From: Dyadobacter luticola
Lineage (GTDB): Bacteria > Bacteroidota > Bacteroidia > Cytophagales > Spirosomataceae
Length of the DNA stretch: 64,000 nt
Assembly: GCF_005860805.1 (NCBI RefSeq)
Contig: NZ_VCEJ01000005.1
Span: 496,001-560,000, forward strand
Direction of reading: 5' to 3'
The notes under the pieces are model-generated. The model ran no database searches. It was not told the DNA's origin and was given only the letters and a program-made list of their open reading frames with translations. A program made the position numbers and the translations under genes. Below are positions 42,380 to 50,107 of this stretch, piece after piece (the stretch's first letter is position 1; each line of letters starts with the position of its first letter).

Positions 42380-44245
42380 ATGAAAATTTTAGGTATTTCG
42401 GCTTTCTATCATGATTCTGCGGCGGCTCTTATTGACAATGGTGAAATAGTAGCAGCGGCGCAGGAAGAACGTTTTACCCGCAAAAAGCACGATCCAGGTT
42501 TCCCCTCCAATGCAGTCGCATTTTGTCTGGAATATGGCGGATTATCCATCAACGAACTGGACGCGATCGTTTTTTACGACAAGCCTCTTTTGAAGTTCGA
42601 AAGGCTGCTCGAAACCTACTACGCTTTTGCACCCAAAGGAGTCCGGTCCTTTCTTACAGCAATGCCGGTCTGGATCAAGGAAAAGATGTTTTTGAAGCGT
42701 CTGATCAATGAAGAGCTTGAAAAACTGGGTTACGACAAGAAAAAGAAAAAAGTGAAAATGCTCTTTCCCGAGCACCACTTGTCGCATGCTGCCAGCGCCT
42801 ATTATCCTTCACCTTACGAAAAATCTGCAATCCTTACCATTGACGGCGTTGGCGAGTGGGCTACCGCTTCCATTTGTTTGGGCGAGGGTAAAGACATCAG
42901 CATTCTCAAAGAGCTGAGATTCCCGCATTCTTTGGGGCTTTTATATTCTGCATTTACCTATTTCCTTGGTTTCCGTGTGAATTCCGGGGAGTATAAATTG
43001 ATGGGTCTTGCACCTTATGGCGATCCAAATTCTCCTGACATTAAAAAGTATGAGGAGATCATTCTGAGAGACCTGGTTGACTTGAAAGAGGATGGTTCGG
43101 TTTGGCTTGATCAGGAATATTTTGATTATGCGACCGGCCTGAAAATGGTCAATGAGCATAAGTGGGAAGCTTTGTTTGGTTTCAAAACCAGAAGGCCGGA
43201 AGATGCGCTGGAAGCGGTTCACTGTAATCTGGGACTGGCGATCCAGAACATTACCGAAGAGGCGGTGATCCGGATGGCAAAAGAGGCGAAACGACTCACT
43301 GGCGCCGATTATTTGTGTATGGCAGGTGGTGTCGCTTTGAACTGTGTTTCGAACGGAAAATTACAGAAAGCCAATATTTTCAAAGATATTTTCATCCAGC
43401 CAGCTGCGGGTGATGCAGGAGGTGCTTTGGGGGCTGCACAGGCGGCATACCACATTTATTTCGGGCAGGAAAGGAACATTACCTGGAAAAATGACGCGAT
43501 GCGCGGATCTTACCTGGGGCCAACTTTCTCCGATCTCGACGTAGCATTGACCGCCAAGAAATACAAGGCAGTTTATACACATTACGATAATTTCAGCGAG
43601 CTGGCCGAAGATGCGGCAAAGTTGCTCGCAGAAGGAAATGTAGTAGGCTGGGTGCAGGGAAGAATGGAATTCGGGCCACGCGCTTTGGGTGGAAGAAGCA
43701 TCCTGGGCGACCCGAGAAATGCAGAAATGCAGAAAAAGCTGAACCTGAAAATCAAATACCGAGAATCCTTCCGTCCGTTTGCACCTTCCGTTTTGGCAGA
43801 AGAATGCTCCGATTACTTCGATTACGACGGCATTTCACCATATATGTTGCTGGTGCACCCGGTTGCACAAAACCGCCGCAAACCAGTTCCAGCCAATTAC
43901 GGCTCACTGGATCTTCGTGAGAAATTATACTTCGAGCGCTCTGACTTGCCTTCGATCACGCACATTGATTATTCTGCCAGGATCCAGACGGTGCACCGGG
44001 ATACGAATCCGCGCTACTACGATCTGATCAATTCTTTTAAAGCCCTGACAGGTTACGCAGTAGTTGTAAATACCAGCTTCAACGTACGCGGGGAACCGAT
44101 CGTAAACACCCCGAATGATGCTTACAGGTGCTTTATGCGTACCGAAATGGATTATCTGGTTGTCGGCAATTTTATTTTTAACAAAAAGCTGCAGCCAGAG
44201 TGGCTCGAAAAAGATAACTGGAAGGAAGAGTTTGTACTCGATTAA
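42380..44245 (+). CDS. O-carbamoyltransferase, NodU/CmcH/SxtI family
   Basis: 621 residues. The N-terminal Kae1-like domain starts ILGISAFYHDSAAALIDNG, with AAAQEERFTRKKHD, and the metal-binding histidines HHLSHAASAYY (His132, His133, His136). TIDGVGEWATASI (about 153) is the next conserved block. The C-terminal YrdC-like domain has QGRMEFGPRALGGRSILGDP (about 428) and FRPFAPSVL. The family makes carbamoyl-adenylate from carbamoyl phosphate and ATP in one domain and passes the carbamoyl group to a hydroxyl in the other (as TobZ, NodU, SxtI). All motifs are intact. The neighbours at 44273-46077 match the SxtJ/SxtK type, so this is likely the catalytic centre of a membrane-linked carbamoylation module. 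Confidence 0.93.
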   Translation: MKILGISAFYHDSAAALIDNGEIVAAAQEERFTRKKHDPGFPSNAVAFCLEYGGLSINELDAIVFYDKPLLKFERLLETYYAFAPKGVRSFLTAMPVWIKEKMFLKRLINEELEKLGYDKKKKKVKMLFPEHHLSHAASAYYPSPYEKSAILTIDGVGEWATASICLGEGKDISILKELRFPHSLGLLYSAFTYFLGFRVNSGEYKLMGLAPYGDPNSPDIKKYEEIILRDLVDLKEDGSVWLDQEYFDYATGLKMVNEHKWEALFGFKTRRPEDALEAVHCNLGLAIQNITEEAVIRMAKEAKRLTGADYLCMAGGVALNCVSNGKLQKANIFKDIFIQPAAGDAGGALGAAQAAYHIYFGQERNITWKNDAMRGSYLGPTFSDLDVALTAKKYKAVYTHYDNFSELAEDAAKLLAEGNVVGWVQGRMEFGPRALGGRSILGDPRNAEMQKKLNLKIKYRESFRPFAPSVLAEECSDYFDYDGISPYMLLVHPVAQNRRKPVPANYGSLDLREKLYFERSDLPSITHIDYSARIQTVHRDTNPRYYDLINSFKALTGYAVVVNTSFNVRGEPIVNTPNDAYRCFMRTEMDYLVVGNFIFNKKLQPEWLEKDNWKEEFVLD

Positions 44246-44272
44246 TTATCCTTCTAAGATCAGCAACACACC

Positions 44273-45388
44273 ATGGCATCAAAAATTGTAACCAGCCTGA
44301 TCAGGATCGCTTTCCTCGGGCTGCTCTTTGTTTTCCTTTTTTACCCCGATAAGTTTCAAATCAAATTTGATTATCCGGGTTTTCCGCAAAGCGATAGCTG
44401 GCATATCAGGCTGGCGAAATTTGCTTTCTGGTTTCTCCTGATCATCGAAATCCTGCGGATTTTCTATTACGGTGTCGTAAAAAGTAAGGCAAAAGGGTTG
44501 TTAGCCAATGTAGTGACTATCGCAGTGCCACTACTTGTCACGCTCATTTTCCTCGAAATTATCTTTATGTACATTCCCCAAAGTCACGAGGGTGTACTTT
44601 CAAAAGCATCGCAGATCTGGTGGGAAAAGTACTGGAAGCCAGTGAATTCACTGGGTTACCATGATAAAGAGGTGACGAAAGAAGCAGGGAAAAAGAATGT
44701 GCTGGTAATAGGCGATTCTTTTGCAGCGGGTCACGGATTGAAGGATGTGAATGAGCGATTTTCAAATATTCTTGAAACCAAGCTTGGTACGGATAAATAT
44801 GCAGTATATAATCTGGGAATGTCGGGTGCGGACACTCGTGATGAAGCCAAGCGTTTGCAGGAATTTCCTGTAAAACCCGACATTATTATCCTCGAATATT
44901 TTCCCAATGACATTGAAAAAGTAGGTCGTGAAAAAGGCCTTACATTGTCCGGCGCTGAACCTTATGCCGATTTGCAAGGTCCGATGGCGACGATTGTCAA
45001 GCGTTTTTACCTGCCTAATTTTATCTACTGGCAGTTGCCGCACACTGGTTTCAGCACATTCGAAAAGTTTGTCCAGACCGCGTATACTGATACTACGGTC
45101 CTGAATGCGCACCTTCGCGATCTGTCAAAAATGATCGACTACCGCGATAGCACCAAAGCCGAAATGTATGCCGTGTTTATCCCTTTCCTTTTTCAAATCG
45201 ATAAGAGCGCGGGATATACCAAACCGGTTGAAGAATATCTGAAATCGAAAGGTGTGAAAGTGGTGCCGATTAATGATGGAATTGTGAAAATTCCTGAAAA
45301 GGAGCGCGTTGTAGGAAAGAATGACGGACACGGCAGCGGTACGTTAAATGCGCTGATCGCCGACCGGCTCTACAAAGCAATGCATTGA
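44273..45388 (+). CDS. Multi-pass membrane SGNH/GDSL hydrolase, cassette gene 3
   Basis: 371 residues. Three N-terminal membrane segments (about 7-24, 48-68 and 78-100) are followed by a catalytic SGNH domain: NVLVIGDSFAAGHGL with nucleophile Ser149, YNLGMSGADTRDEAKRL with Gly, ILEYFPNDIEKVG with Asn, and NDGHGSGTLNALIAD with the terminal His near residue 354. The GDSF sequence is the usual block I. It lies 27 bases after the carbamoyltransferase gene and 72 before the SxtK-like gene, so all are likely cotranscribed. Esterase or acyltransferase action on a carbamoylated compound is inference. Confidence 0.85.
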   Translation: MASKIVTSLIRIAFLGLLFVFLFYPDKFQIKFDYPGFPQSDSWHIRLAKFAFWFLLIIEILRIFYYGVVKSKAKGLLANVVTIAVPLLVTLIFLEIIFMYIPQSHEGVLSKASQIWWEKYWKPVNSLGYHDKEVTKEAGKKNVLVIGDSFAAGHGLKDVNERFSNILETKLGTDKYAVYNLGMSGADTRDEAKRLQEFPVKPDIIILEYFPNDIEKVGREKGLTLSGAEPYADLQGPMATIVKRFYLPNFIYWQLPHTGFSTFEKFVQTAYTDTTVLNAHLRDLSKMIDYRDSTKAEMYAVFIPFLFQIDKSAGYTKPVEEYLKSKGVKVVPINDGIVKIPEKERVVGKNDGHGSGTLNALIADRLYKAMH

Positions 45389-45460
45389 TTTTCATGTATT
45401 TTGCCCAAAAGTGAATAAAGTATTTTAATTTTATTGTTGAATCAAAACATTAAGAAGGAG

Positions 45461-45610
45461 ATGGATTTTCTGACAGACTTATTTGCATTTATGAAGGAGC
45501 GCAAGAAATGGTGGCTCGCTCCCGTAATCATTGTACTGCTTTTGATCGGGGTTTTGATCGTGATTGGTGGTGGCTCGGCTGTGGCTCCGTTTATTTACAC
45601 TCTTTTCTAA
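45461..45610 (+). CDS. 49-residue DUF5989 / SxtK-like membrane protein
   Basis: 49 residues, too short for most gene callers. ATG 45461 is preceded by AAGAAGGAG, one of the clearest Shine-Dalgarno sequences in the window. The protein opens MDFLTDLFAFMKERKKWW, has one membrane segment (about 20-37, rich in Ile/Leu/Val) and ends in the APFIYTLF block, which is the DUF5989 pattern. SxtK in the saxitoxin cluster is a protein of this type, next to the carbamoyltransferase SxtI. Function unknown; its position between a carbamoyltransferase/SGNH pair and an SxtJ-like gene is the typical context. Confidence 0.83.
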   Translation: MDFLTDLFAFMKERKKWWLAPVIIVLLLIGVLIVIGGGSAVAPFIYTLF

Positions 45611-45658
45611 GACCGGCTTTTTTGCCGCGTTGAGCTAAGTCAAAAATCTAACATTTAT

Positions 45659-45691
45659 TACGCTGGTACCCAATCAGGTTCCAGCGTATTT
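45659..45691 (+). terminator. Hairpin between the SxtK-like and SxtJ-like genes
   Basis: TACGCTGG (45659-45666) pairs with CCAGCGTA (45681-45688), with inner ACC/GGT, followed by only TTTC. The T run is weak, so it may attenuate rather than end transcription, or stabilise the upstream message. Confidence 0.5.
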
Positions 45692-45708
45692 CAACATTTA
45701 CACATCCA

Positions 45709-46077
45709 ATGACTGAATCAGAAAAGTCGAAAGCCCAGTTGGTTATCGTAACCGGATTGGTAGTACTTTACTTTATTTTTAAATCCAAATATCCTTATTT
45801 CCTCATGGCCGCTGCTGCGGTTGGCGTGCTGAGTCTGGCAATCCCGGTTGTGGGCGACCTGATTGTCAAAGGATGGTATAAGATCGCGGAGATATTGGGA
45901 GCGATAAACGGAAAGATCCTTTTGTCGATCGTTTTCTTTGTGGTTTTGTTCCCGGTTGCTGTGGTAGCGAAAATGTCCAAGAAAAATCCGCTTGGCTTAA
46001 AGCGTGACAGTGGCAAATCGGCTTTTACAGACCGGAATCACAAATATGGCGCAAAAGACCTGGAACAGGTTTGGTAG
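45709..46077 (+). CDS. SxtJ-like small membrane protein
   Basis: 122 residues. Three hydrophobic segments at about 10-26, 29-50 and 66-86 (VIVTGLVVLYFIFKS, FLMAAAAVGVLSLAIPVVG, LLSIVFFVVLFPVAVVAKMS) are followed by a charged C-terminal tail with PLGLKRDS and DLEQVW. This matches the SxtJ family, which always lies next to NodU/SxtI-type carbamoyltransferases as far as I recall. Function unknown; perhaps it helps anchor the carbamoyltransferase to the membrane or presents its substrate, which is inference. A strong terminator follows. Confidence 0.8.
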   Translation: MTESEKSKAQLVIVTGLVVLYFIFKSKYPYFLMAAAAVGVLSLAIPVVGDLIVKGWYKIAEILGAINGKILLSIVFFVVLFPVAVVAKMSKKNPLGLKRDSGKSAFTDRNHKYGAKDLEQVW

Positions 46078-46100
46078 ATGATACGAGATTTAATAAATTG

Positions 46101-46128
46101 AAAAAGGCCTGTTTCAGGCCTTTTTTTT
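46101..46128. terminator. Bidirectional terminator closing the carbamoylation cassette
   Basis: AAAAAGGCCTG (46101-46111) and CAGGCCTTTTT (46115-46125) form an 11-bp stem with a 3-base loop and T runs on both strands. The TGA of the convergent ppx gene (46116-46114) lies in the loop and stem. Confidence 0.9.
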
Positions 46129-46998
46129 GCGACATGCGCGATCGTAAAGTAGTTGGAGCATTCCATCTTTGAGGCCGACGTCCGGAACGTGAATGATCTC
46201 GGCGCCCGCCCATTTCATCGCAGAAAGATATATATCGCCGGCCGGGACAATCACGTCGGCGCGGTCGGGATTCAGTTGCAGCTTGTTAATCCTTTCTTCA
46301 AATGTAAATTGGGCAATGTAGTCGCGCATTCTTTCAATTTCTTCGCGGCTGGTGGAGCTTTCAGTTAGTTTGGAAGACAAATCGAAGAGCTTGTTAATGT
46401 TACCACCCGTACCCACAGCCTGAATCGGCTGTCCGTAATCTACATTCTGATTGATCCACTCTTTGATTTTCAGCCAGGAATTTTTTGATTCGGTACCTTC
46501 CAAAAGTCGTACAGAACCCAGTTTAAAAGACTTTGCATTGATCTTGATCCGGTCACGGTATAAGTTCAATTCAGTACTGCCGCCGCCTACATCAATGTGC
46601 AGGTACTGCCCGTCGGAAAGCGATTTCACTACCACATTATTCACCAATTCTGCCTCGCGCTGCCCGTCAATGATCTGTATATGTATGCCGGTGCGGCTTT
46701 CAATGTGATCACGGACTTCCTGCCCGTTAGAAGCCTCCCGCATGGCGGAAGTGGAACAAGCCATGAAATCGTCAACCTCGTGCAGTTCCATCAAAAGCTG
46801 GTACGCGAGCATCAGCTTCATCATTCTATCTTCACTTTGCGGCGTAATCCTGCCCTGTGTAAAAACATCGTGTCCAAGACGGAGCGGGAAGCGAACGTAT
46901 TCTATTTTTTTGAAGCGGGAAATGCCCTCATCCTGCAATACGGTAGATATTTGCATGCGGGCACCGTTGGATCCAATATCAATTGCAGCGAATTTCAA
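46114..46998 (-). CDS. ppx: Exopolyphosphatase (Ppx/GppA family)
   Basis: 294 residues from TTG 46998; the N-terminus KFAAIDIGSNGARMQI starts directly with the phosphate-binding motif (Asp7, Gly9-Asn11), so no earlier start is needed. Further motifs are CSTSAMREASNG, QREAELVNN and YLHIDVGGGSTELNL (about 133-147). The family hydrolyses polyphosphate or pppGpp; at about 300 residues it is the short two-subdomain form. The lysine-rich C-terminus CRKKKA is encoded by the terminator hairpin at 46101-46128. Confidence 0.92.
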   Translation of the reverse strand: MKFAAIDIGSNGARMQISTVLQDEGISRFKKIEYVRFPLRLGHDVFTQGRITPQSEDRMMKLMLAYQLLMELHEVDDFMACSTSAMREASNGQEVRDHIESRTGIHIQIIDGQREAELVNNVVVKSLSDGQYLHIDVGGGSTELNLYRDRIKINAKSFKLGSVRLLEGTESKNSWLKIKEWINQNVDYGQPIQAVGTGGNINKLFDLSSKLTESSTSREEIERMRDYIAQFTFEERINKLQLNPDRADVIVPAGDIYLSAMKWAGAEIIHVPDVGLKDGMLQLLYDRACRKKKA

Positions 46999-47035
46999 GG
47001 AGTCAGTGAATAGGGGAGTAAATAAAAGCCAAAAA

Positions 47036-47081
47036 TAGAACTTTCACGAACAAGTTACTTACAATGTCCGTGAAAGTTGGA
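47036..47081 (-). terminator. Terminator of the ECF sigma/anti-sigma operon
   Basis: AACTTTCACG (47039-47048) pairs with CGTGAAAGTT (47069-47078), extended inside by GAAC/GTCC pairing with one G-U. On the minus strand it is followed by a T-rich run. The ppx start lies 40 bases further on. Confidence 0.75.
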
Positions 47082-47090
47082 GGCTGGTTA

Positions 47091-48596
47091 TTACATTTTA
47101 CCGCCTATCTGGTAAAGTACTTTAAGCTTCAATCCTGGGCCTGCACTGTGGCTTAGCGGGGTAAGTGGCTGAAAATAAGTATAGAGATAACCTTCTGCCT
47201 GCACAACAATCGGGTGCCACGATTTCTCAATGCCCATCGAGAAATTCACAGAGTTGACCAGCGGCATATCGGTCTTTTTCTCGAATCCCTGGCTGAAAAA
47301 CTCACCTTTGGGCGCTTTGCAATCAAAAGATACTTTTTCTCTCGAGGAAATGTTCACATTTGTGCCCACACCCGCAAAGTATGCCCAGTTATCCTTCATG
47401 TTGTTGCGGAAAGCTACGGTGAGCGGAATCTGCACCATGGAAGGGTTCACTTTAATGTTGTACACATCAAATGCAAGCGGCACGTCGCCCGGATGCGATC
47501 TTTTGAAATCCTGACGGTTCTTTTCACGGAATATTTTTTCAGTAAAGAATTCCATCGGTTTTGTTTTCAGCCAGGTAATGCCGGTTGTGATCGAAAATTT
47601 CTTGGCGACGATCACTTCTCCGACGACCGTTTTGGAATTTCCGTTTCCATCCATCATAATACCGGCGCCAAACCGGTAAGGTGCCTTGATATTAAACTTC
47701 GGGATCACATTCTCCGCTTTGGCTACCTGCTCCACTTTCTTCTCAGATGTTGGAGCCGCCGACGCGATTTGTGTTTTGGCTGTCTGAGGATTCGTGGTAA
47801 CGCCCTGCGGAGTCATCGGATTCAATGCACGCTGAACCTGTCTGCTCGAAAGACGGCTAGCCAGCTCGTAATTCATTTTACGGGATGCGGAGTAACCGTT
47901 ATTCGCTGTAATGCTGTTTTTGGTATCCATCGCCACAAATTGCCCGTCCAAAGTTTTAGTAGCTGAGGCTCCCGATAAATTTCCCTGGTTATCCGAAGAG
48001 AAGGATTTCAGTCCGCTATTTGCAGTCAGGTCAATGTTGTTTTCTGAAATGTTTGATGCAGCAAAGTCCTGTTTTTCAACATTTACCAAACGCTGATTTT
48101 CAGTAGGCTTCGCCGATTCATCTGGTTCAACGTTCGATCTTCCTTTTGAATTAACATTAGAAGAAGCAAATTCAGCAACCGACTTTTTTCGATCTGTTCT
48201 AACTTGCTGAAAAGCAATTCTTTCCGGGTTTGCAGCACTTTCCAAGGCTGTATACCGCGGTTCAATATCTGATTCTTTTTGAACCAGATAAATCGTATCC
48301 GTTTTCGCAGCAGGAGCAGGTGTATTCTGGATCACCTCGATCTGACTTTTCAGATTTTTTACATCTGCAACCAAATGATCATTTTGCGAAAGTTGGTTGA
48401 CATACAGAAAGGCCATGACCGTGGAAACCGAAGCTGCCGCCGCATAGCCAATCCAGGAGCCGTATTGCTGCCAGAAACTAGGAGGAGTATTGGCCTGCAT
48501 GTATTGCTGCATTTTGGCCCAGTCCTGCTCCCGAAAGTCTGGCTGAATACTCTCTAATTTTCGTCGTATAGTGTTCTCAAATTGATTAGTTTTCAT
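47091..48596 (-). CDS. Anti-sigma-like inner-membrane protein with C-terminal beta-barrel-like domain
   Basis: 501 residues. The N-terminus (FENTIRRKLESIQPDFREQD, WAKMQQYMQ) resembles cytosolic anti-sigma domains of Bacteroidota. A single membrane segment at about 45-65 (WIGYAAAASVSTVMAFLYV) precedes a coiled-coil piece and a long Ser/Asn/Lys-rich disordered region (about 110-300). From about residue 305 the sequence is strand-rich like small outer-membrane barrels (YRFGAGIMMDGNGNSKTVVG, FSITTGITWLKTKPMEFF, VQIPLTVAFRNNMKDNWAYF and GLKLKVLYQIGG). It overlaps the sigma gene by 11 bases and is its likely regulator. The combination of an inner-membrane anchor with a barrel-like end is unusual. 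Confidence 0.7.
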   Translation of the reverse strand: MKTNQFENTIRRKLESIQPDFREQDWAKMQQYMQANTPPSFWQQYGSWIGYAAAASVSTVMAFLYVNQLSQNDHLVADVKNLKSQIEVIQNTPAPAAKTDTIYLVQKESDIEPRYTALESAANPERIAFQQVRTDRKKSVAEFASSNVNSKGRSNVEPDESAKPTENQRLVNVEKQDFAASNISENNIDLTANSGLKSFSSDNQGNLSGASATKTLDGQFVAMDTKNSITANNGYSASRKMNYELASRLSSRQVQRALNPMTPQGVTTNPQTAKTQIASAAPTSEKKVEQVAKAENVIPKFNIKAPYRFGAGIMMDGNGNSKTVVGEVIVAKKFSITTGITWLKTKPMEFFTEKIFREKNRQDFKRSHPGDVPLAFDVYNIKVNPSMVQIPLTVAFRNNMKDNWAYFAGVGTNVNISSREKVSFDCKAPKGEFFSQGFEKKTDMPLVNSVNFSMGIEKSWHPIVVQAEGYLYTYFQPLTPLSHSAGPGLKLKVLYQIGGKM

Positions 48597-49200
48597 TTCC
48601 TCTGAATGACTTTACGGCCCAATCGCTTGGGAAGAGATGTGGGTAATATTGTTTTATCAAATGCTGCAACCTGGCACGGGCACGAACATAATGGGATCTC
48701 ACTGTTGCTTCATTGATCTGCAATAAATCTGCTATTTCCCGGTGGTTGTAACCATCTACAACGTACATTAAAAATACATTTTTATAAACCGGCTTGATTT
48801 GCTGGATTAGTTCCAGGATCTCGTCGGCAGTGATCTGACTGATAATGTCCTCATCAAATTTGGGATAAGGCGCGTCCTCGATCGAGATCACATCTTCGCT
48901 GTGCTTTTTGTGCTTACGATAATAGCTGATTGCGGTATTTACCATAATGGTCCGCAGCCAGGCTTTGAAAGGATGATTTGAGTCATACTTTCCCAAATTG
49001 TTGAAGACTTTTAAAAAACCCTCGTTTAGAACTTCTTCCGCTTCTTCGGTGGTGGAAGTGTAGCGGAGACAGATGCTTTTGGAATAACCAAAAAACTGCT
49101 TGTACAAATGCCTCTGTGCCTGACTGTTGCCTGCAATGCACGCCGCCACGACCGAATCAAAGTCGTGTTGGTCAAAAGATATTTTTCTTCCAAATAGCAA
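48586..49200 (-). CDS. ECF RNA polymerase sigma factor
   Basis: 204 residues from TTG 49200 (no ATG available). Sigma region 2 is SQAQRHLYKQFFGYSKSICL through EEAEEVLNEGFLKVFNNLGK and HPFKAWLRTIMVNTAISYYR; region 4 is VDGYNHREIADLLQINEATV. It should be held by the protein encoded right after it, whose start overlaps by 11 bases. Upstream are two TCAGGG direct repeats plus one inverted copy that could be its own promoter region. No target gene is adjacent. Confidence 0.9.
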   Translation of the reverse strand: MLFGRKISFDQHDFDSVVAACIAGNSQAQRHLYKQFFGYSKSICLRYTSTTEEAEEVLNEGFLKVFNNLGKYDSNHPFKAWLRTIMVNTAISYYRKHKKHSEDVISIEDAPYPKFDEDIISQITADEILELIQQIKPVYKNVFLMYVVDGYNHREIADLLQINEATVRSHYVRARARLQHLIKQYYPHLFPSDWAVKSFRGNEN

Positions 49201-49201
49201 A

Positions 49202-49254
49202 GTCAGGGCATCAAATTGTCAGGGATCGTATTCTGTAATAAGTTTACGCCCTGA
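49202..49254. repeat. TCAGGG repeats upstream of the ECF sigma gene
   Basis: GTCAGGG occurs at 49202-49208 and 49218-49224 (16-base period), and its inverse CCCTGA at 49249-49254. Seen on the coding strand the order is CCCTGAC-9-CCCTGAC just before the TTG start. It may be an autoregulatory site. The rest of the 299-base gap to the Lrp gene holds only a hairpin at 49470. Confidence 0.4.
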
Positions 49255-49469
49255 TACATTGATATGTTGCAAAAAATTTACAAAAAATTAAGGCAGTGCC
49301 AGCGGTTATTCTCGGTGCGCAAGGAAAAAATGAATAAATGTTCGTTTTGAATGCAACAGCACATTTTCAAGCCGCGTAATAGAGTAGTGTTGGGTAAAAT
49401 AAAAAAAAGATGAAGCGCTGGCAGCGGCCATCAGATATACATAAAAGATTTTTGTTAGGGGTGAGTTGG

Positions 49470-49507
49470 AATACGGTGCTGGAATTTCCGGTACCGTATT
49501 TATTTTT
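49470..49507 (+). terminator. Plus-strand terminator-like hairpin without an upstream gene on that strand
   Basis: AATACGGT (49470-49477) pairs with ACCGTATT (49493-49500), extended by one G-T and CTGG/CCGG inside, giving 13 pairs, followed on the plus strand by TATTTTTT. The Lrp gene (minus strand) ends at 49500, but no U-tract exists in its direction. Confidence 0.6.
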
Positions 49508-49976
49508 TACTCGAAAGCATTTCGAGCGCATAAGAATTCTTGATTTCCCCCATCACAAACAAGCTGTGCGTGCTCCCGATATTTTCCAGCGAACCCAGTT
49601 TCTGCATTAAAAATTGCTGGTACTGCGACATATCGTCTACAATCACTTTTAATAAAAAATCATAATCACCGGAAATGTTAAAGCATTCGGTGACCTCGTG
49701 CATGGCGAGCACTGCCTTCACAAATTTTTCTCCCATCACTTTTGAATGTTCTTTCAAGGCAATGTTGCAGAATGCCATCAGTTTTCTGCCAACCTTTTCC
49801 CGGTCGACCAGCGCCACATATTTTTTAATGATACCTTCTTTTTCGAGCCGCCTTACGCGCTCATAAACCGGTGTGTAAGAAAGGTTTAACTTTTCTGATA
49901 ATTCCCGTGTTTTCAAGGTTGCGTCCTGTTGCAGAAGATGCAGGATTTTGGCGTCTGTTTCGTCCAGATTGTACAT
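49500..49976 (-). CDS. Lrp/AsnC family transcriptional regulator
   Basis: 158 residues. The N-terminal winged helix-turn-helix is LDETDAKILHLLQQDATLKT, then RELSEKLNLSYTPVYERVRR; the C-terminal RAM domain (about 65-150) shows ITALKEH-like NIALKEHSKVMGEKF, VTECFNISGDYDFLLKVIVD and the effector loop GSTHSLFVMGEI. These octameric regulators sense amino acids. It is divergent from metH, so methionine control of metH is a reasonable guess. Confidence 0.9.
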   Translation of the reverse strand: MYNLDETDAKILHLLQQDATLKTRELSEKLNLSYTPVYERVRRLEKEGIIKKYVALVDREKVGRKLMAFCNIALKEHSKVMGEKFVKAVLAMHEVTECFNISGDYDFLLKVIVDDMSQYQQFLMQKLGSLENIGSTHSLFVMGEIKNSYALEMLSSKK

Positions 49977-50046
49977 AGATAGAATATCTTAAATCACTTT
50001 TTGACCATACCGAATATAGATAAATAATTTACGCCTTTTCGGAATG

Positions 50047-50070
50047 TCAGACGAACAGTCTGATTTTTTT
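50047..50070 (+). terminator. Hairpin with T run between lrp and metH
   Basis: TCAGAC (50047-50052), GAACA, GTCTGA (50058-50063) and seven Ts (50064-50070) look like a plus-strand terminator, but the metH promoter lies just downstream, so it cannot attenuate the metH leader. The same six-base arms, with a 4-base spacer, occur at 222-237, so it may instead be an operator. Confidence 0.5.
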
Positions 50071-50077
50071 GAAAATA

Positions 50078-50107
50078 TTGAATAAAACATCTATTGCCTT
50101 AATTTTG
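50078..50107 (+). promoter_or_regulatory. metH promoter
   Basis: TTG at 50078-50080, 19 bases, TAATTTTG at 50100-50107: an exact match to the Bacteroidota -33/-7 consensus. The expected transcript start near 50114 leaves a leader of about 53 bases, too short for a SAM or cobalamin riboswitch. Confidence 0.8.

Noticed and set aside
42380..46077. Saxitoxin-like biosynthesis cluster
   Set aside because: Only the carbamoyltransferase and its small partners are present; no polyketide, amidinotransferase or cyclisation genes.
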